Below are positions 11,281-25,800 of a DNA stretch of 58,374 nucleotides, piece by piece (the first letter of the stretch is position 1; each line of letters begins with the position of its first letter). This DNA is from Phoronis australis (Eukaryota; Phoronida; Phoronidae): the NCBI GenBank assembly GCA_002633005.1, contig NMRA01000564.1, positions 215,438 to 273,811 on the forward strand, read 5' to 3'. The notes below the pieces were generated by a model that was given only the letters and a program-made list of their open reading frames with translations, did no database searches and was not told where the DNA came from. A program made the translations under genes and the position numbers.

Positions 11281-13887
11281 ATGCATGGCCAACAGCAACA
11301 ACAGCGACGTCGGAAGAAGCGACCGACTCCTGGTACACGAAATGTGGAGCTGGCTCGTGGCAAAACTGGTTATGGCTTCACGATTTCGGGTCAACAGCCA
11401 TGTCTGCTTAGTTGTATCGTCAACAACAGTCCTGCGGAGAGAGCTGGCTTGAAAGCGGGAGATCTACTGTTGTCTGTTAATGGAGAGAATGTGTCGCGTG
11501 CTCCACATGATGATGTTGTGCGTTTGATTGGATCTTCAAGGGGAACACTGACATTGCAGATTGGGGAAAACACAAACACATCAGAGTCTTCTGATGAAGA
11601 TTATCAGTTGGCGAAACACAAGGCGAAGTATCCCTATCGGGTACGTGCCAGATCGAACAATAGAAATGATAAGACTTCACATGATTTAAACGCTGCTGGG
11701 CTATTTTCTGAGAAGCGTATTGCTCGAGAGCGAGCAGCCCGAAAGCCTCGTTCTCGTAGTCCCAGCTCACAGGACAGGCTCTCAGGTAAAGAAAACGTGA
11801 AAGGTCCCCCTACGAAAAAGTTGTCAGATTCTGCTGGCAGATATTCTGATTATGATCAGAGAAGACATCATGGCCAACAAAGCAAGTACTACAGCGATTC
11901 AAACCAAGCTGGTCGAAGGCATGACAGAAGGTATGACCTGCCCCCTGGTGGGCACATCGCAGATTACGGATATCGCGATCACGTGGTAGCTCAAAATGCT
12001 CAGCTTGGACCTTCTAGAGATGTTCGGCCAAAAACCAACTACTACCAACCTGAACGAAAACGGCAGTTTTCCGAGGACACTCGTGTACGCATGATGAGTC
12101 CTCAACCTGTGGCCAGTAAACCTGTCTTGGTAGAGCATACTCTGCCCCGTAGCAACAGTACTCCGGACATCAACAGTGTGGACCAAGGCGCTGTCGGCGG
12201 AGTGGGCATGGTCAATGCACAGGGTGCCCAGCCGTTTTCTCCTCAGGATCTGTCAAATATCCTGTACCCATCTCTTCAGCCGCAGGTCATGGGTTCGTCG
12301 TCAACGATCAGTGAAAATGAGTTGCCAACACTTCGTGTTATGGTTGGGTACGCTGGAACAATCGAGATACCATGCGATTCCAACTTGCCAACTTCTCGCC
12401 TCCAGTCTATTCGAAGCGCTGTGCGCCGCATGCGAGTAGAACAAAAAATACACACTCTGGTTCTCCTGGAGGCTTTTCCAGACGGTATACGTCTTACTAA
12501 TGCTCAGGGCCTGACAATTGCTCATTACCCAGCTACACGGCTGGCCTTCAGTGGGCTTTCACCCGAGGATAAAAGATTTTTTGGCTTTGTGACGTTAAAT
12601 CTCACTGAGCTTGATGAGATGAATGTTGACGCTCCTACGGAGGATGAAGAAAAAAGTAGTTCTTGTCACGTGTTTATGGTCAATCCAGAACTACGGGCCC
12701 ACAATGCTCACGTAAAGAAAGCAAGGAGTTTCAGGATCAAATGTACACAAGATCCGGAAACGAAACGATGTTTGGAGTTTCCCAAGAACGCATCGCCCAT
12801 TTTAAGGACAATATCCAAGCTATACCGTCATCATAATGGTTTGCTAGATGAGGGGGCCCGCAGAAGAGGTCACCATCGAAGTCTCAGCAACTCCAGTAAC
12901 AGTGATAGTGGTTTGGGCTTTCACCTGGAGGATGGTATGACTCATGTGAACCCTAACCGCGCTCACATTGTCAACATGTACATGGACCAAATGTCTCACC
13001 CTGCAATACAGGCAACAGGTAAACATGCCGACTGGGACAATCGCCCAGTCTTGCAATATGTTGCACCTCCCACAGTGCCAGACAGCCACCAACGCCGAGA
13101 GACATTCCAAGGTGTGGGAGCATCAAATCCACCCCCACCTCCCCCTCCAAAAGGGGACACAAGTGCAGGCCCTTCATTAAATACTAGTGTGTTAAATCTG
13201 CGGGCCAGGCCTGACCCTGTCAGTAGTCCCAGTCCCAACAAACTACATCTCATAGAAGATCCTAACAGTGCCGAGAATCTGCGACGAAACATGCAGAGAA
13301 TCTTGCAAAGCCGGCAACAGCAAAATATGTATCGTCCCGGTCTGGGCAGCGATATAGAGTCTGTGTGTAGTTCACATGACATTGAGTCGGGGTCTTCCAA
13401 GAGGAGCTTGCCAGCGCAACGCCCCCTGTCGGCCCCCATAGAAAGCCACTTGAGGACGTCCCCTGTGGGATCTGGTGCACGTGCCTTTGAAGGATCAGGA
13501 CGGGTCACGTCCAACCAGTTACAAATCCAGTCCATGGATCTAGCTACTAAGCTCAGTCCCCGTGCAATACTACCTGCAAATCAAAAACAATACAACCCAC
13601 CCGTGCCTTCTGTGTTTTCTGCTAGTCACCAGCACCAGATTCCTTATTCAGGACCTGTTGGAAACACGTCCTCCAGACCGTCTCGTGCTCCAAATGGTAT
13701 GCAGGTGACAGTTGACGTCCATTCTTCAGACACGAGCACTGACCAGGGAGTCAAGACAACATCGGTTAAAAACTTGGTTGCCCGATTTGAGCATGACAAA
13801 CTTCCCATGGGTGGAGCCAAGCCAGCACTGGCGACCCAGCTGCAGAGACAGACCGAGGTCTTCATGAACCACTCGGATAGTTCACAG
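11281..13887 (+). CDS. RGS12: RGS12 coding exon 1 (PDZ and PTB domains)
   Basis: A single 2607-nt exon of 869 codons. The basic Gln/Arg/Lys-rich N-terminus leads into the PDZ domain (VELARGKTGYGFTISGQQPC) and then an Arg/Ser-rich linker. The PTB domain (LRVMVGYAGTIEIPCDSN ... CHVFMVNPELRAHNAHVKK) is followed by a disordered tail with a PPPPPPP run near residue 615. The donor CAG/GTATTA at 13888 ends the exon. The frame stays open to TGA at 13945-13947, so unspliced RNA would add 19 different residues. Confidence 0.94.
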
Positions 13888-16800
13888 GTATTACAAATTT
13901 TTAGAATGACTGTTAAGAAACTAACTGCATCATCCCATACCACATGAACGTTTGCTGTCACTTAATTAAAACGTGTCTGAAAACTATTTATTAATTGGTG
14001 GAATGAAATTTCTCCAAGTCGTTTACTAAAATGTCTTCTTTTGTTTTGTTTCTATGTTCACGCCCTGTAGGTCACATTTCAAATCAAAGTCAAAGTGGAA
14101 TTTTCTCACAGCAAATGTCTTGTGAATGACTTGAACCCTAACGTTTTGGGATAAAATTGAATGCAAGATGGTGCTGTGGTGGCCATATTTTACTATTTTG
14201 TTTTGCAGAGCCATAGCTCTGCTTTCTCTGGAGGTCGGATTTTTGTTTGTGAATTGATCATTTCAAGAGCTTTCAGGAGTCTACCATTTGTTTTTTTCCT
14301 AACCTTGCCATTCTCGAGCTATCTGAGATTTTGCGATGACTGCTCTACAATTAATTAAACTTTTGTGCCATACCTTCGACGTCCCTTGTGGAATCTATGT
14401 AATTTGGTATGTAGATAGGTGGTTTCAAGTACTATCAGTATTGTGAAACACGTTTCTCGTTACGATTTACCTCTTTCGAGATATTCAAGATTGCTTAGAT
14501 GATTGATTCCTTAATGCACGTTTAATGATTTATCATTTACTGTACGTTGGTGTAATAGGCATCGGGGTCATGGTTGTCATTATTCTTTGATGTCATTGCG
14601 ACCTCACCTTTAAACGTTTATTTGATTTTGTCTAGAGTTGCTCCTCAGAAGACTCTCATGTTGCTTTTCCCTTGTTGCTGCAATCTTCCAGGTCTTGCAA
14701 TTTCAGTTGTTTTCCTTGGCCACCTGTTTAGTGCTCCTAGCGTCACCTAGTGTGCAGTGTTCTTTCTCGAACACATCTAGAATGTCGCAAGAACGGAACC
14801 CATTAAGCCACTTTTTACCAACCACAGTTTGCAAAGGCAAAACCAGTATTTTTGCAGTGCCGTTTTATTGTGCCCACGTACACATACGTGTAGGTACGTG
14901 TTACCGTCATCTCTGTCTTGGTGTCTGTCATCTGCTCCCGTATTTCCAAAACTATTTGCAGGATTTTAAGATTATGTAGGACACTACAAAAATATCCAAG
15001 TATGGCTAACTTTGGAACATCATATCTCAGCAATACATGCTTGCATTCACATGTAACTTTCAGATACTATGTCTTATGCATTTTTTTCCAAAATGTTAGA
15101 AAGTTTCTAAAATGTTTGGAAATAGACTGTACTTCCTGTGTTTTCATGAAAAAAATTCAAGTTGCATAAAACAAATATGAAATGATAGTTAAGAAAACTG
15201 TAACAGCATCTTTGAAATCCTTGAACATTTATATCAATAATAAAATTTTACCATGTAATTGATATCAGTGTACCTTTCTTTTTGCTAAATTTTACTAAAA
15301 ACGATCTTTGTGAATTTCGCAAGTATTTTCTTATAAATTTGATGATAACTGACCGTGACTTTTTGTTGGATCTGACTAGCACTACGCCTCCTAGTGGCAA
15401 TTTTATTTTTTACATTTGCCTTGACAGTTTTGCACGAAATTTCAAAAATAGTTTTTCGACAGATTTCCAGGGAATGTAACAAATGGATTTTTAGTTAGGT
15501 GATGATGCCTTTCAATTTTCATACAGGTTCGACATATTCTGTACCATATCGTGGCCATTGAATCAACACCCCTAGATGCTTGACATTGGCACATTTCAAT
15601 CACCTTGCTCTTGTTTGTTTTGCTAATGCTGCTTTTTAGTTGTGCCCCATCAGCCTCAGTTTGCTATACAACCTCCACAGTGGGGACATGGACCGAGTCT
15701 AAAGGTGCATTTAGCAATTTCTGATTAGGGTTGTCTGAATTTTCTTTTGTGTAGAGCATTGCTATGTATTGGGAACTTCTTTGCCTCCTTAAGTTGTGCT
15801 GTAAGAGATAAAGCATAACTACAGATAGAAGCACAACAGTGTTGCTAAGCCTGGTTTAGTCTTATTCTAAAACATGAGTCATGGATTCTTATGATACAAG
15901 TACAGCTGTACTGATGTTGACTTGGTCAGACTTTGGTTGTACATGTAGTTAGTCTAAATGACAAAAGGAGGTGTTGCAGTATGTAGCTGGAAGGCAAAAT
16001 CTTTTTTTAATCTCTAATGTTACTGACAACCATTTGTCTTTATAATTTACTGGAATCTTGTAATAAGGGTTTTGCTTGGTTTTGATTTACTTGACATCCC
16101 TTATATGGTATTAACCCGAAGCAGCACTTTCCTCTACTCTATTTGCGCTGTCTATAACCAGCGAGGGCATTGCAATAAGCAAGAAAATTAATAATTTATT
16201 CAGCAACTGATACCATAATGTAGTGGGAGAACGTCTCATTCATGGACAGGCAGTTAAAAGCTGTTGAAGGTTTTCAGACAGCAGACTTCCTTGAATGACA
16301 ATGAACCAGGTAACGGTATGAAAGTTGCGTAACTCTAGAGTACTTTTCACTGTGAATATTTTGCGATATAACAGGATTTGCTATTTCTCCTCCGTTTCAA
16401 GTTTTGTAACTGGTCTACCATATGGTTTAGGATTTTTTATAATGAAATTTCTGGTTGGCAGGAGTTTGTGACAGTCACAGAAACTTTTAGCCGATGGTTT
16501 GATGCTTGAAATTGCTAGGAACGGGCTTACCGCCAAAACGAGGACCACTTACCGTTATCAAACTGGTCCTGTTGTTTTCCTTCATTATTGTTTGTGCTCT
16601 CTTTTATAAAGCTTGAGACTTTGCACTGTGGTGCGTAAATTAATGTGCGGGGTCTAGACATATTGTGGAGCCCTCTGTTGATCAACCACTGACACTGTTC
16701 ATTCTTCATATCTCTTCCACTCACGCCCTAAAATCTCACAAATTGTAGATGTGGTATTGCGAAATTTTACTTTATCGTGTTTTGAGCGTGCAGAATCTTC

Positions 16801-19800
16801 AATTCGGTTTGTAGTTATCAGTCACTTGAAGCAAATATGTACAATTAAGGTAAAATTCAAAACACGGGTGAGTGATGCCCCAACTTGCAACAGTGCAAAG
16901 TAGCGGAATTGCAAAATTCTGACCAGGGGACAAATTACTTTTTGTCGTTGTGTAATTTGAAGTTAAGTACCATAACAATCATCGGTTATGAGGAATTAAA
17001 AACATTCTCAACTATTTTTGAAACCTGTAAGAAATGAAAACGAAAAGTTTTGGCAATTGTTTTAGTCAAATTCATCTTCTGGCCTTGGTGTATAGACAGC
17101 AAGACTCCGCTCGTAACTGACAGACATTTGGATGTGATTTAGCTAATTGCTTCAGAATTTCACTTTAATTTCATTACAACCAACTAATGAATGGGGAGCG
17201 CTTTTAAAATGCCGCATGCCGCCATAACCTGGCCCCAGGGGCTCTGTGTTGAGCCTGAGCCATCAGAGTGCCAGTTAGACTGTTTTTCATTTAAACTTGG
17301 GAACTTGTGTTAGAATATTGAATCATGGTGGCTGAAGGTAAGACTACACTGATTTTCGTACTGAAATTCTATCGGGGAAATAGTTTTGAACAGCATCTTC
17401 CTGTGTGTCTTGAATACAACACTGTGTACGGTGTTCTTACTCAGATTATTCCCACTCACTTTCATTCCTTTTTATCAATCATACCATGTACTATCCAAGG
17501 TGACTGGTAAAGCACATAATGGTAAGAAAAAAAGTAAAAAGGTATTACTGTTGAGCGCTGTGTGGAAAGCAATCCTCTCAAAAAACATGGGGGTCATTTT
17601 GAAAAAAATCTGACTATTTGGTTGTATGTTATAAACTGCAAAATTAGGTAAATTCTCCCGTCAGGAAAAATGTTTCTCCATTCAAAACTAGTGAAACCCA
17701 TGTTTTCTGACAGTTTTCAGTGTTCGTTCATGAATGAATTTTGCCGTAGTCAAGACCCTTGTTTTGTTTTGTGGTTAGGGTAAAACCTTTGTAGAGGTTT
17801 TTGATATGGTGAAGGTCACGTCTCCAATGTACTCTGTGGACAGATGGAGCTCAAAAACAGTTCAATATCTGCTCTTTCTTCATTTTGCACACAACGCTGA
17901 GCTTTCCTGTGAGTCTGTACCTTGCTGTGAAGTGTTTGTTTCGCCTTCACGTGGTGATTTGGACAGTGAAAACTTATTTGTTAGAAATAGGAAATATTAG
18001 CTGCCGCAATTCAAGGATTACAGTCAACAATGAGGAATTATACATCTCAATAATATGAGTAATGGAAAGTTACCCATCGGAGTAGTCAAGTGTTTTGAAT
18101 CCACTAGAGACCTTCATCAGACCTCTGTTTACGTCAGGAAATAAATTCATGTCATTGGGATGCATCAGTAGTTATTTTGGAGCTGCCAAATGTACTCTCA
18201 GACTCCTAACTTGTTCCTCACTCAGATTAAAATGATTTCTGTGCTTGGGATGAACTACGTTTCTTATTGCTTTGCCACACTGGAGTTAAAATAATTAATA
18301 TGTCCGACAGACCAAGTTATCCCGTCTGATCTCAGCGCTAACAAACTGTTGGCTCTCCATAAGTACAAGAATCGCTACTAATATGAATAACAAGTAATTC
18401 TGAGACGATTTTATAATGTGGTCCCCATCGGCCCAAGTCGGGATATTTTCATTTCAAGTCAACTTCCACCAAGTATGATGTTGGTTTATGTTTTTTTTGA
18501 CCATGTTTTACTCCTTATGGCATCGAATTTTATGTAGAATGCGTTGTGCTTTCCACTGCTGGGCCCAGAGGCTAGAATATTAAGTTTCTGTTTGAAAAAC
18601 AGATTAGCTTGTTTATGAAAAACAAACTATGTACCTTGCAACCCTTTAATTAATTTCTGCTGAGATTTATGTAAGCTCAGGTTTTTACTGTAAATGCACT
18701 GTCGTAGGTCAAAGTTCAACATGGCACTTATTTTGTCTGGTTGTGTTTATTGCTCCTGGTGCCTGTGTTTAGGCTTGGTGGAGTTCTCAAAAAGGAAGAA
18801 TTGTTGTTAAACCAAGGGTAGCAATCTCTCTTTGTCCTCATTATTATTTTAAATTACAGCTGCCATACAAAGCTTTCTATTCTTTGTTAGACCAATCTTG
18901 ACTACATGAGTGCTGTATAGCTTGGCTTTACTATAAGTGTTTGACGATGGTGGTGTTATGAAGGGAGATTCAACTAGTTGAATCTCTTGTACAGCATGTA
19001 AATGACCGTTAATGCTGTTGTGAAATTGTATACTTCGACACAGGTGAGATAAGGAAGGAGGGAGGACTTGTCTATTAAAATATGTTGCCTGTGCTTGGTA
19101 TTTGGGTATGAGTTGTGGTTTGATACTCCCAGATTTACCTTACAATTTCCCAGTTGATGATTTCATAAAGGGTGCCTTGTTAGGTCTGTTGAGTTGGCTG
19201 AAGGTAGGTGTCGCAATTAGTTGATCGCTGTGATGTCATATGTCAGGTCTGCCAAGTTGTATAGTGTACACCTTACAGTTAGGGTTAAATGAAGGATCCT
19301 AGAAAAATGTCCAATTTTGTCCAAACTTCGAAAGGTCATATCTGAGAAATTTTTGGATCAGATTCACTTGAGATGCCCAGACATTGCTTTATGCACTGTC
19401 CCCAAAACTGTTTGAGTTGTTTTTAAAGTGTTTTTTGCAATGAGTGCTATATATATAATCTGTAGAATTTGATTTTGGACTTTTTACTAATCTGCTATTA
19501 ATTTTGCCCCATGAACATGTCTTTTTGGCAAAATTTAGCAAAAAAGAAAGAAACATTGATAGCAAAACAAAAGTATCGCTAACTTGACCAAATTTCATTT
19601 GATGTAAGATGAAATCTCAAAAACCCTGTTACAGTTTTTTTATTTAGTATCATTCTGTTTCATGCAACTTTTGTTGATTTTTTCCAAGGAAAAGTCCTAT
19701 TTTTGTTATCCCTTTGTGCAAAAATATAATTTGAAAACAACTCCTATCAGCGTTTTAGAGAACAGTCCACAAAGCGTAGCGTCTGAAAGTTTCATATGAA

Positions 19801-22800
19801 TACGATCAGCTGTTTTTGAGATATGAAGTTTTTAATTTGGCCATATCTGGACATTTTGCTTTGGTCACGTGATCGTACATAACCTCAAATGCCCAGTCTC
19901 TGATCTCTCAATTTAGTATCCTGGAAACCCCACAGATCTGTTGTGTAAAAAAATCTAATGTACTTTGATGATCTAGTCTACTCTTTAGCATTTACTGTTA
20001 ATGTTAATTCTTTTACTTACTTCTAATTTGCAACTTGCTAATTATGCTTAGCTTCGTTTGATTGCATTAGGCCTAATGATGATCTGTCGGCGTAGATGTG
20101 CCATTCGCAGTTGTCACTAGCATTTCATTCATGTTATTCATCTCTTAATTTTAGATGGATAATTTTCTGTACCCCTTAAGCTTTCCTTGTTATTTATTTG
20201 ACTACGGTATTCCCCTGGTTATTGGTTCTGGTATGTTGTCCCCGGGTGATGTTTTGTGTTGGTGGTCTGACGTGTTCAGCTCTCTGCCCATCCTCATTTT
20301 GCAAAATTTCTGCCTGAAAGCACCTATTTCTGGTTCAACACTATGCCTCTGAAGACGATGTCTATATTTAACTGACTGACGCTCGTATCCCTCCCTAACC
20401 CCTCACAACCTCCCTCAAGTAAGCGATTAAAAATTGTTTTTTTCATGCACGAATGACCAGCATTGTTGAGCAACAGATGTTGGCACAACCCTTCCTATCT
20501 CATTGGTCTTGCCTGTTCAAGCCAGGTAACACCTCCCTGTTGGGTGATTCCATTCTCGCTCGTTAAGAAACTCTTACCTGTCTGTATAGAGTCAATGTAA
20601 TCATAACCTACCTGCAAACATGGAGGCTATTAGAATATTGTCCAGCGATATGTTTATCCTTTGTAGCTCTGTGGTGTTTAAGGTAAGTTTGTTCTAAATG
20701 TTATTCATTTGACAAACGAAAAAGCTGATAAATTTTCTTATAATAAGGATTTCTGACCACTTTGCAATGGTGAAAATTCTCAAGTTTGGGACATCCTTTA
20801 TAATTTAGGACATCGAAATGGAATTTTTCTTATTCTCTGAAGTTTGAGACTTGTGTTTGTCATATTTATCAAATATTGGACACTGACTTTTATATCAACA
20901 GAGTCTAAAACTTGACTTCGCAGTTAACGAAATCGGTGAAAGTTGCTGTCAAGGCAACGTTTTCAAGTGAATTATCGTTTTCAGGTGAATTATCGTTTGT
21001 GGATGGTTACGATTCTTGAATGTGGGACAACCAATTAATGTTCAGTTGTGTGTATTAAAAATCATTCATCAAACATGATTTTAATCCAGTAGATCATTAA
21101 ATCTCTGCAAAGACTATCAATACCGTTCCAGCAGTGCTATTGATATAATACAATCACTTTCACTGAGGTCACTACCTATGTTGGTTTTCAGACCCCGGAA
21201 TGTTTGGGGTCTGAAAACAAGCATATTGTCCGCGTGAGGAAGTCGACAATTGCTTTAGTTTACGCTTACCACTTGTAAGTAATTCGTGGAAAGGGGCTGT
21301 TTGTCTTTCTATCACTTTTTCAGCTACCATTTTTTACCCAAAACATGAAGAGATTTGGGAAAAAATGCAGATGTTTATGTTTGGAATGGACATAAGAACA
21401 GTAGATGATAGTTTGGGAAAAGATGTTTGAAGTCATACAACAGTTGTTTTTATTGCAAAGCAATCTACAAATGTAATTTGGTTTTTTAATGTGATGGCAT
21501 GTACTGTGTGCATGCTTAAGTTCAAACAAGGGATGTGTATTGAAAGTGGGTGAACATTTTATCTTTTGAAAACATTTTTTGCACGTGATGGGAGGAACTG
21601 CGATGCCTTGATGGAGGTTTGCATTCACAGAGTTATTTAAATTTTACTGTTATTTGAAAACAAACATGAGAATCCGGATTGACCTAAAAAGGCTCAAAAG
21701 AGTATCCGAGTTCTATGGTGTGATGGTGGCGCATTAGCAAAGTAGTAGCTTACAACAAGGAGATAATAGGTTTGTCTATATCTTCACAGTGATTTTTTAA
21801 ATTAAAAAATGCATTACTATAGAAGTGGTCAGTATAAGTAAGAGTGCGAGTTATTGGCTCCCAAATACTGGCCGCCGGTGTGTTTATAATTACTGTACAT
21901 AATCTTTCCAAATTATAAAATAATTGTATTTAAATTGCTTGTGGCTGGGAGGTTTTTGCGGCACTCGGCCTCTCGAGCGCTTTCAAGTCTATCAGGGTAA
22001 ATCCACTTGACTGGAATGTTATGTAAATGGCCATCCACAGATGCTTGTTAACATCATTAATCGAGGGAATAAGCTCACTAAAAGCTCATAATTACCAACA
22101 TTATCATGGAAACACTACCCAAACCTGTATAAATTGAGGCATCTTCTGTTGATTTGCTCTGCAATTCGTCAGGAAGGTGCAAATTTTCTTAGAGCCCAAT
22201 TATCAGGTGATTGTCTTGTATTGCTTTGCTAGCTGTATTCTCTATTGCGTGTGCTCTGAGTAAGGCACCTTGCTACCTACTATGCATTTATATTTTGTTT
22301 ACGTAAACATATCGTGTAGAAATAGTTTGTACAGCATAGGCACCTGCATATCTTGCTCGAATGCTTGAAGATTTTTGTGAATTTTGCTTACTAAAGGCTA
22401 AAAATCTCGTGACTTAAATTTGATAAGGAAATTTCTTTACTTAACTGAAGTTCGTGATCTGTTCTTGCTAACACATTAAATCCACCTTGCGTTACTGAAG
22501 TCAACTTTTGGTTTAGATGTCTAACCGTCGTTAATATCTCATTTCAGAATGATGGCAGTGGCTGGAAACAGCATGGAAATTTGGACGCCAACGTCAGAAA
22601 GCAAGGGGGTCTCCTCAAGAAACATCAGACGAGTTTCTCACACGAGGTAACGCATTACGAACCGCTCTTCCCGTTTGTGTTGTGGATATTCTTTAAGGTT
22701 GTATATTACCCTAGAAAAATGTCCAAATTTGGTTAACTCCGAAACATCGTATCTCAAAGATGGTTGATGGATTCATAGTAAAGCTTTCGTATAGTGAGCT

Positions 22801-25800
22801 TGATACCCTGTTCTCCAAACACTGTAAGGAATTGCTTTTGTGATGTTCTACTTTAGCTTGGGTGGCTCTAAAAAATTAGAAATTTATTACTTTTATGATA
22901 AAAAATCAAAAGTTGAATGAAGGGAATCAATACTATGATTTATCTTCTGTTCTCTCAAAATTCTGTTGGGGAAGGTGTTTTTAAATAGTCTAGTTTTGCG
23001 TGAGTGGTAATCAAAAATAAGACTTTTGTGATTTTCGTGAAAGAATGTGTTAAAGTTGATTAAAACATAATCGAAATATTATAGGAAACAGTAACAGTAT
23101 TTTTAAAGTGGTGATATTCTGCAGTATGTTAAGTTTCTTGGATTATTGAATGACAGTTTTCACATGTTTGGATGTCGTGTGTGGTCTGATCTACAGTTTT
23201 TCCAAGGGACATGCTGGTTGCTTTTTTCCTTTAACCGGTTAAGCATTTTAAGTTGTTCACCTGTTGTCCATAAACGTTAACTTGTGCCAAATGTGTGCAA
23301 CACTGCTGCTGGCTTGCCAACTGTCTTATGAGAAACACATCCTCGCTATGCCTGAGTTGTAACCAGTCGGTCACATTCTCACTGGAAGGAAATTATTACA
23401 TTACTGTATGAGTCATTAATTGAATTCTGTGAGTTGATATGATGTTAATGGTTTGCGCTGAGGCCAGGTTTCACATCCTGTGCTAGCCGGCAGGCTTTGA
23501 CCATTGTGTCAGTATTTGAATATGAAGATGAGACCAAAATGGCATCGTTCGTTCTGATCTTTTCCCCGACTCATTTCGAGACCTTCACTCTCTGACGAAG
23601 AACATCGGCTCCAGTTTCACGTAAGGTCGTGTATTTTTTTGAAAAGCTGCACAAAGGCAGGGCTTGATGAATGCCAGACGATGAGAAAAAAATCTTACGC
23701 CATTTTCATCGTCTTTGTTGCAGCTAAAAAATACCCTACCACCAACTCAATTTTCAAAAAAGCAAACCAGAACCAGCTGTGTTTTGGCCTCAAAGAACCT
23801 TTTCTTGTCACTGTGGTGACCATGTTCGCTTGTCTTAATGCTGAGCATTGATAATGCTAGTACTTCGCTTAAACTGCTTTTCTTTCAAACTTATGTTGCA
23901 CGTGGATTTGTGCTTTTTCGGTTGCCTTGTCGATGTCGGTATTCTTGTACACAGATGTGCACTTTGGTGCCTTCATAACATTCTGTAGATTTTTTGTGCC
24001 ATCCATTTGCGAAAACCAACCTTTTTTGCAGCTTATCAAAAAAATTGATTTAGGCAGATCCATAATACCATTGAGAGGTGGAATTTGCACCTTTCCTTGC
24101 TGAAGTCAAAATTTAGGCTGCAGTCACTAAAATGTACAACTGAAGGTAAATCGAAACAGTTGTATTCATGTCACCTGTTGATCAGACATACAAAGTTAAA
24201 TTTTATTAATAAAGTTATGTGCCAGATGTTTCCACCAATCCCCGTGGCTGAAAAATATATAACTTTCCAGTAAAAAGGTGTTAAACCTTCATCTGTAAAA
24301 ATTGGAGAAATGCAGTCAAAAGATAAATATTTGTTTCACTGGTTACAAGAACACGTGGATTATAAATAGCATCTCAATACTTGTATGAGCCAAGTGGCTG
24401 TGCGTGTATTGTAACTTTTTGTTTTTGTTTCTTTGTATATAAAGTGTGAGTGAATTATGAAAAAACAGCTTGGCTAACAATTGCTCAAAGTGTTTAGAGC
24501 AGTCTGTATTTTGGAAAAGACAAAAGTTCACATCTTGTATCTCAAGGTTTCCTTTTGTTGCAGTCCATCAACAAGATAGACGCAGAGTTTAGTGAACCTC
24601 AGTTGTCTCAGGCCAGCAGTGCCAACAGCATCAATAAAATGGAAACCAATCACAACCGGGGTCAACCAGAACTTGGTCGGGTCGCTAGCTGGCAGTTCTC
24701 ATTTGAGAAATTGTTGCAAGATCCCGCCGGCTTAGCTACATTCACGGTGAGTGTTGCTGCATGTTAACTGCCTTGTGATTGAAAATTAGATTCCATGATT
24801 CTCCATCGGTACTATGAGCTTTGAATGAAAAATGTGCATAGAGCGTGACTTTGACCTTTCACCCCTTTGTGACTTTGACCTTTCACCCCTTGTGAGTTGA
24901 GACTAGGTTTTTGTTGTTTCTCATGTAAAAATGTTTACTCTTTGTACCAATGTACCGTTTGTTTTCCTTTTATGGTAAAGTGTTGTATTGTAAAAATCCT
25001 TCAATTTGGGACAAAACTAAAATTTCTCCATATTTCTATTTTTCAGAGGCTTACCACATTGTTGCAAACGCTCAAAATTTTTGCCTAATGTTGCTTGGTA
25101 ATAGCTGCACCGTCCATACCATGCTAAAAGCAAAATAGATTTTCCAGAAAAGTTATTTGTTGAGGAAGGTTACAAAATTAAATTTCTCCTGTCTGCCATA
25201 TTGTATCCCAAAGTGACGAATTTTTATGCAATGATAGCAGTAGCAGTAGTTTTAAATTTGCGATATTTATAGTTAATAATTTATATTATCTCCCATGTTC
25301 AGGAGTTCCTCAAGAAAGAGTTCAGCGAGGAGAACATCCTATTCTGGATAACGTGTGAAACGTTCCGCCAGATCACGGACCCGGAGCTGGTGCGGCTCAA
25401 GGCTAACGAAATCTTCCAGCGCCACCTTGCCATTCGGGCCACAGAGCCAGTTAATATTGACAGTACAGCTCGCAAGACGGCAGAACAACACTTGGATAAT
25501 CCCACAAATCAGATGTTTGCACTAGCGCAGCGCCAGGTCAGTCTATTGAGTAGATGCAATTACACCTTCATGTATTACAGTTTAAATGGGAATCTAATCT
25601 ATTTTGATGCCTTTTTGCTCATTGTGGCATATTTAACCTGTAACAAAAGGTCAGTTGGTGAATATTAGACATCTAGTTGATAAATATTATCAAAAAAACT
25701 TGAAACTAATACTGGACTTGCATTTTTATTGAGCGATGTTGTGTCCTCTTTATGAGGACTTTCACTAGCAACTACCGTGGTAGTTTTCGGCTGGTGACGT

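Larger units (their letters stand above)
13888..22547 (+). other. RGS12 intron 1 (8.7 kb)
   Basis: No further exon is recognised. It holds a tandem-array-type repeat with a nested MITE (14868-15480), a fold-back MITE (about 19275-19885) and a perfect 13-bp inverted repeat (21184-21218). The remaining open frames lack splice context or any family motif. Confidence 0.7.

Noticed and set aside
11048-11281. 77-codon plus frame ending at the RGS12 start
   Set aside because: It spans the intron-exon boundary at 11243/11244 and ends just before the ATG. It is not conserved-looking and is partly intron.
12996-13535. 179-codon minus-strand frame opposite RGS12 exon 1
   Set aside because: It is a shadow of the real exon. 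Its Gly-rich run is simply the complement of the proline stretch.
20155-20352. 65-codon plus frame in intron 1
   Set aside because: No acceptor or donor in the right phase and no recognisable domain.
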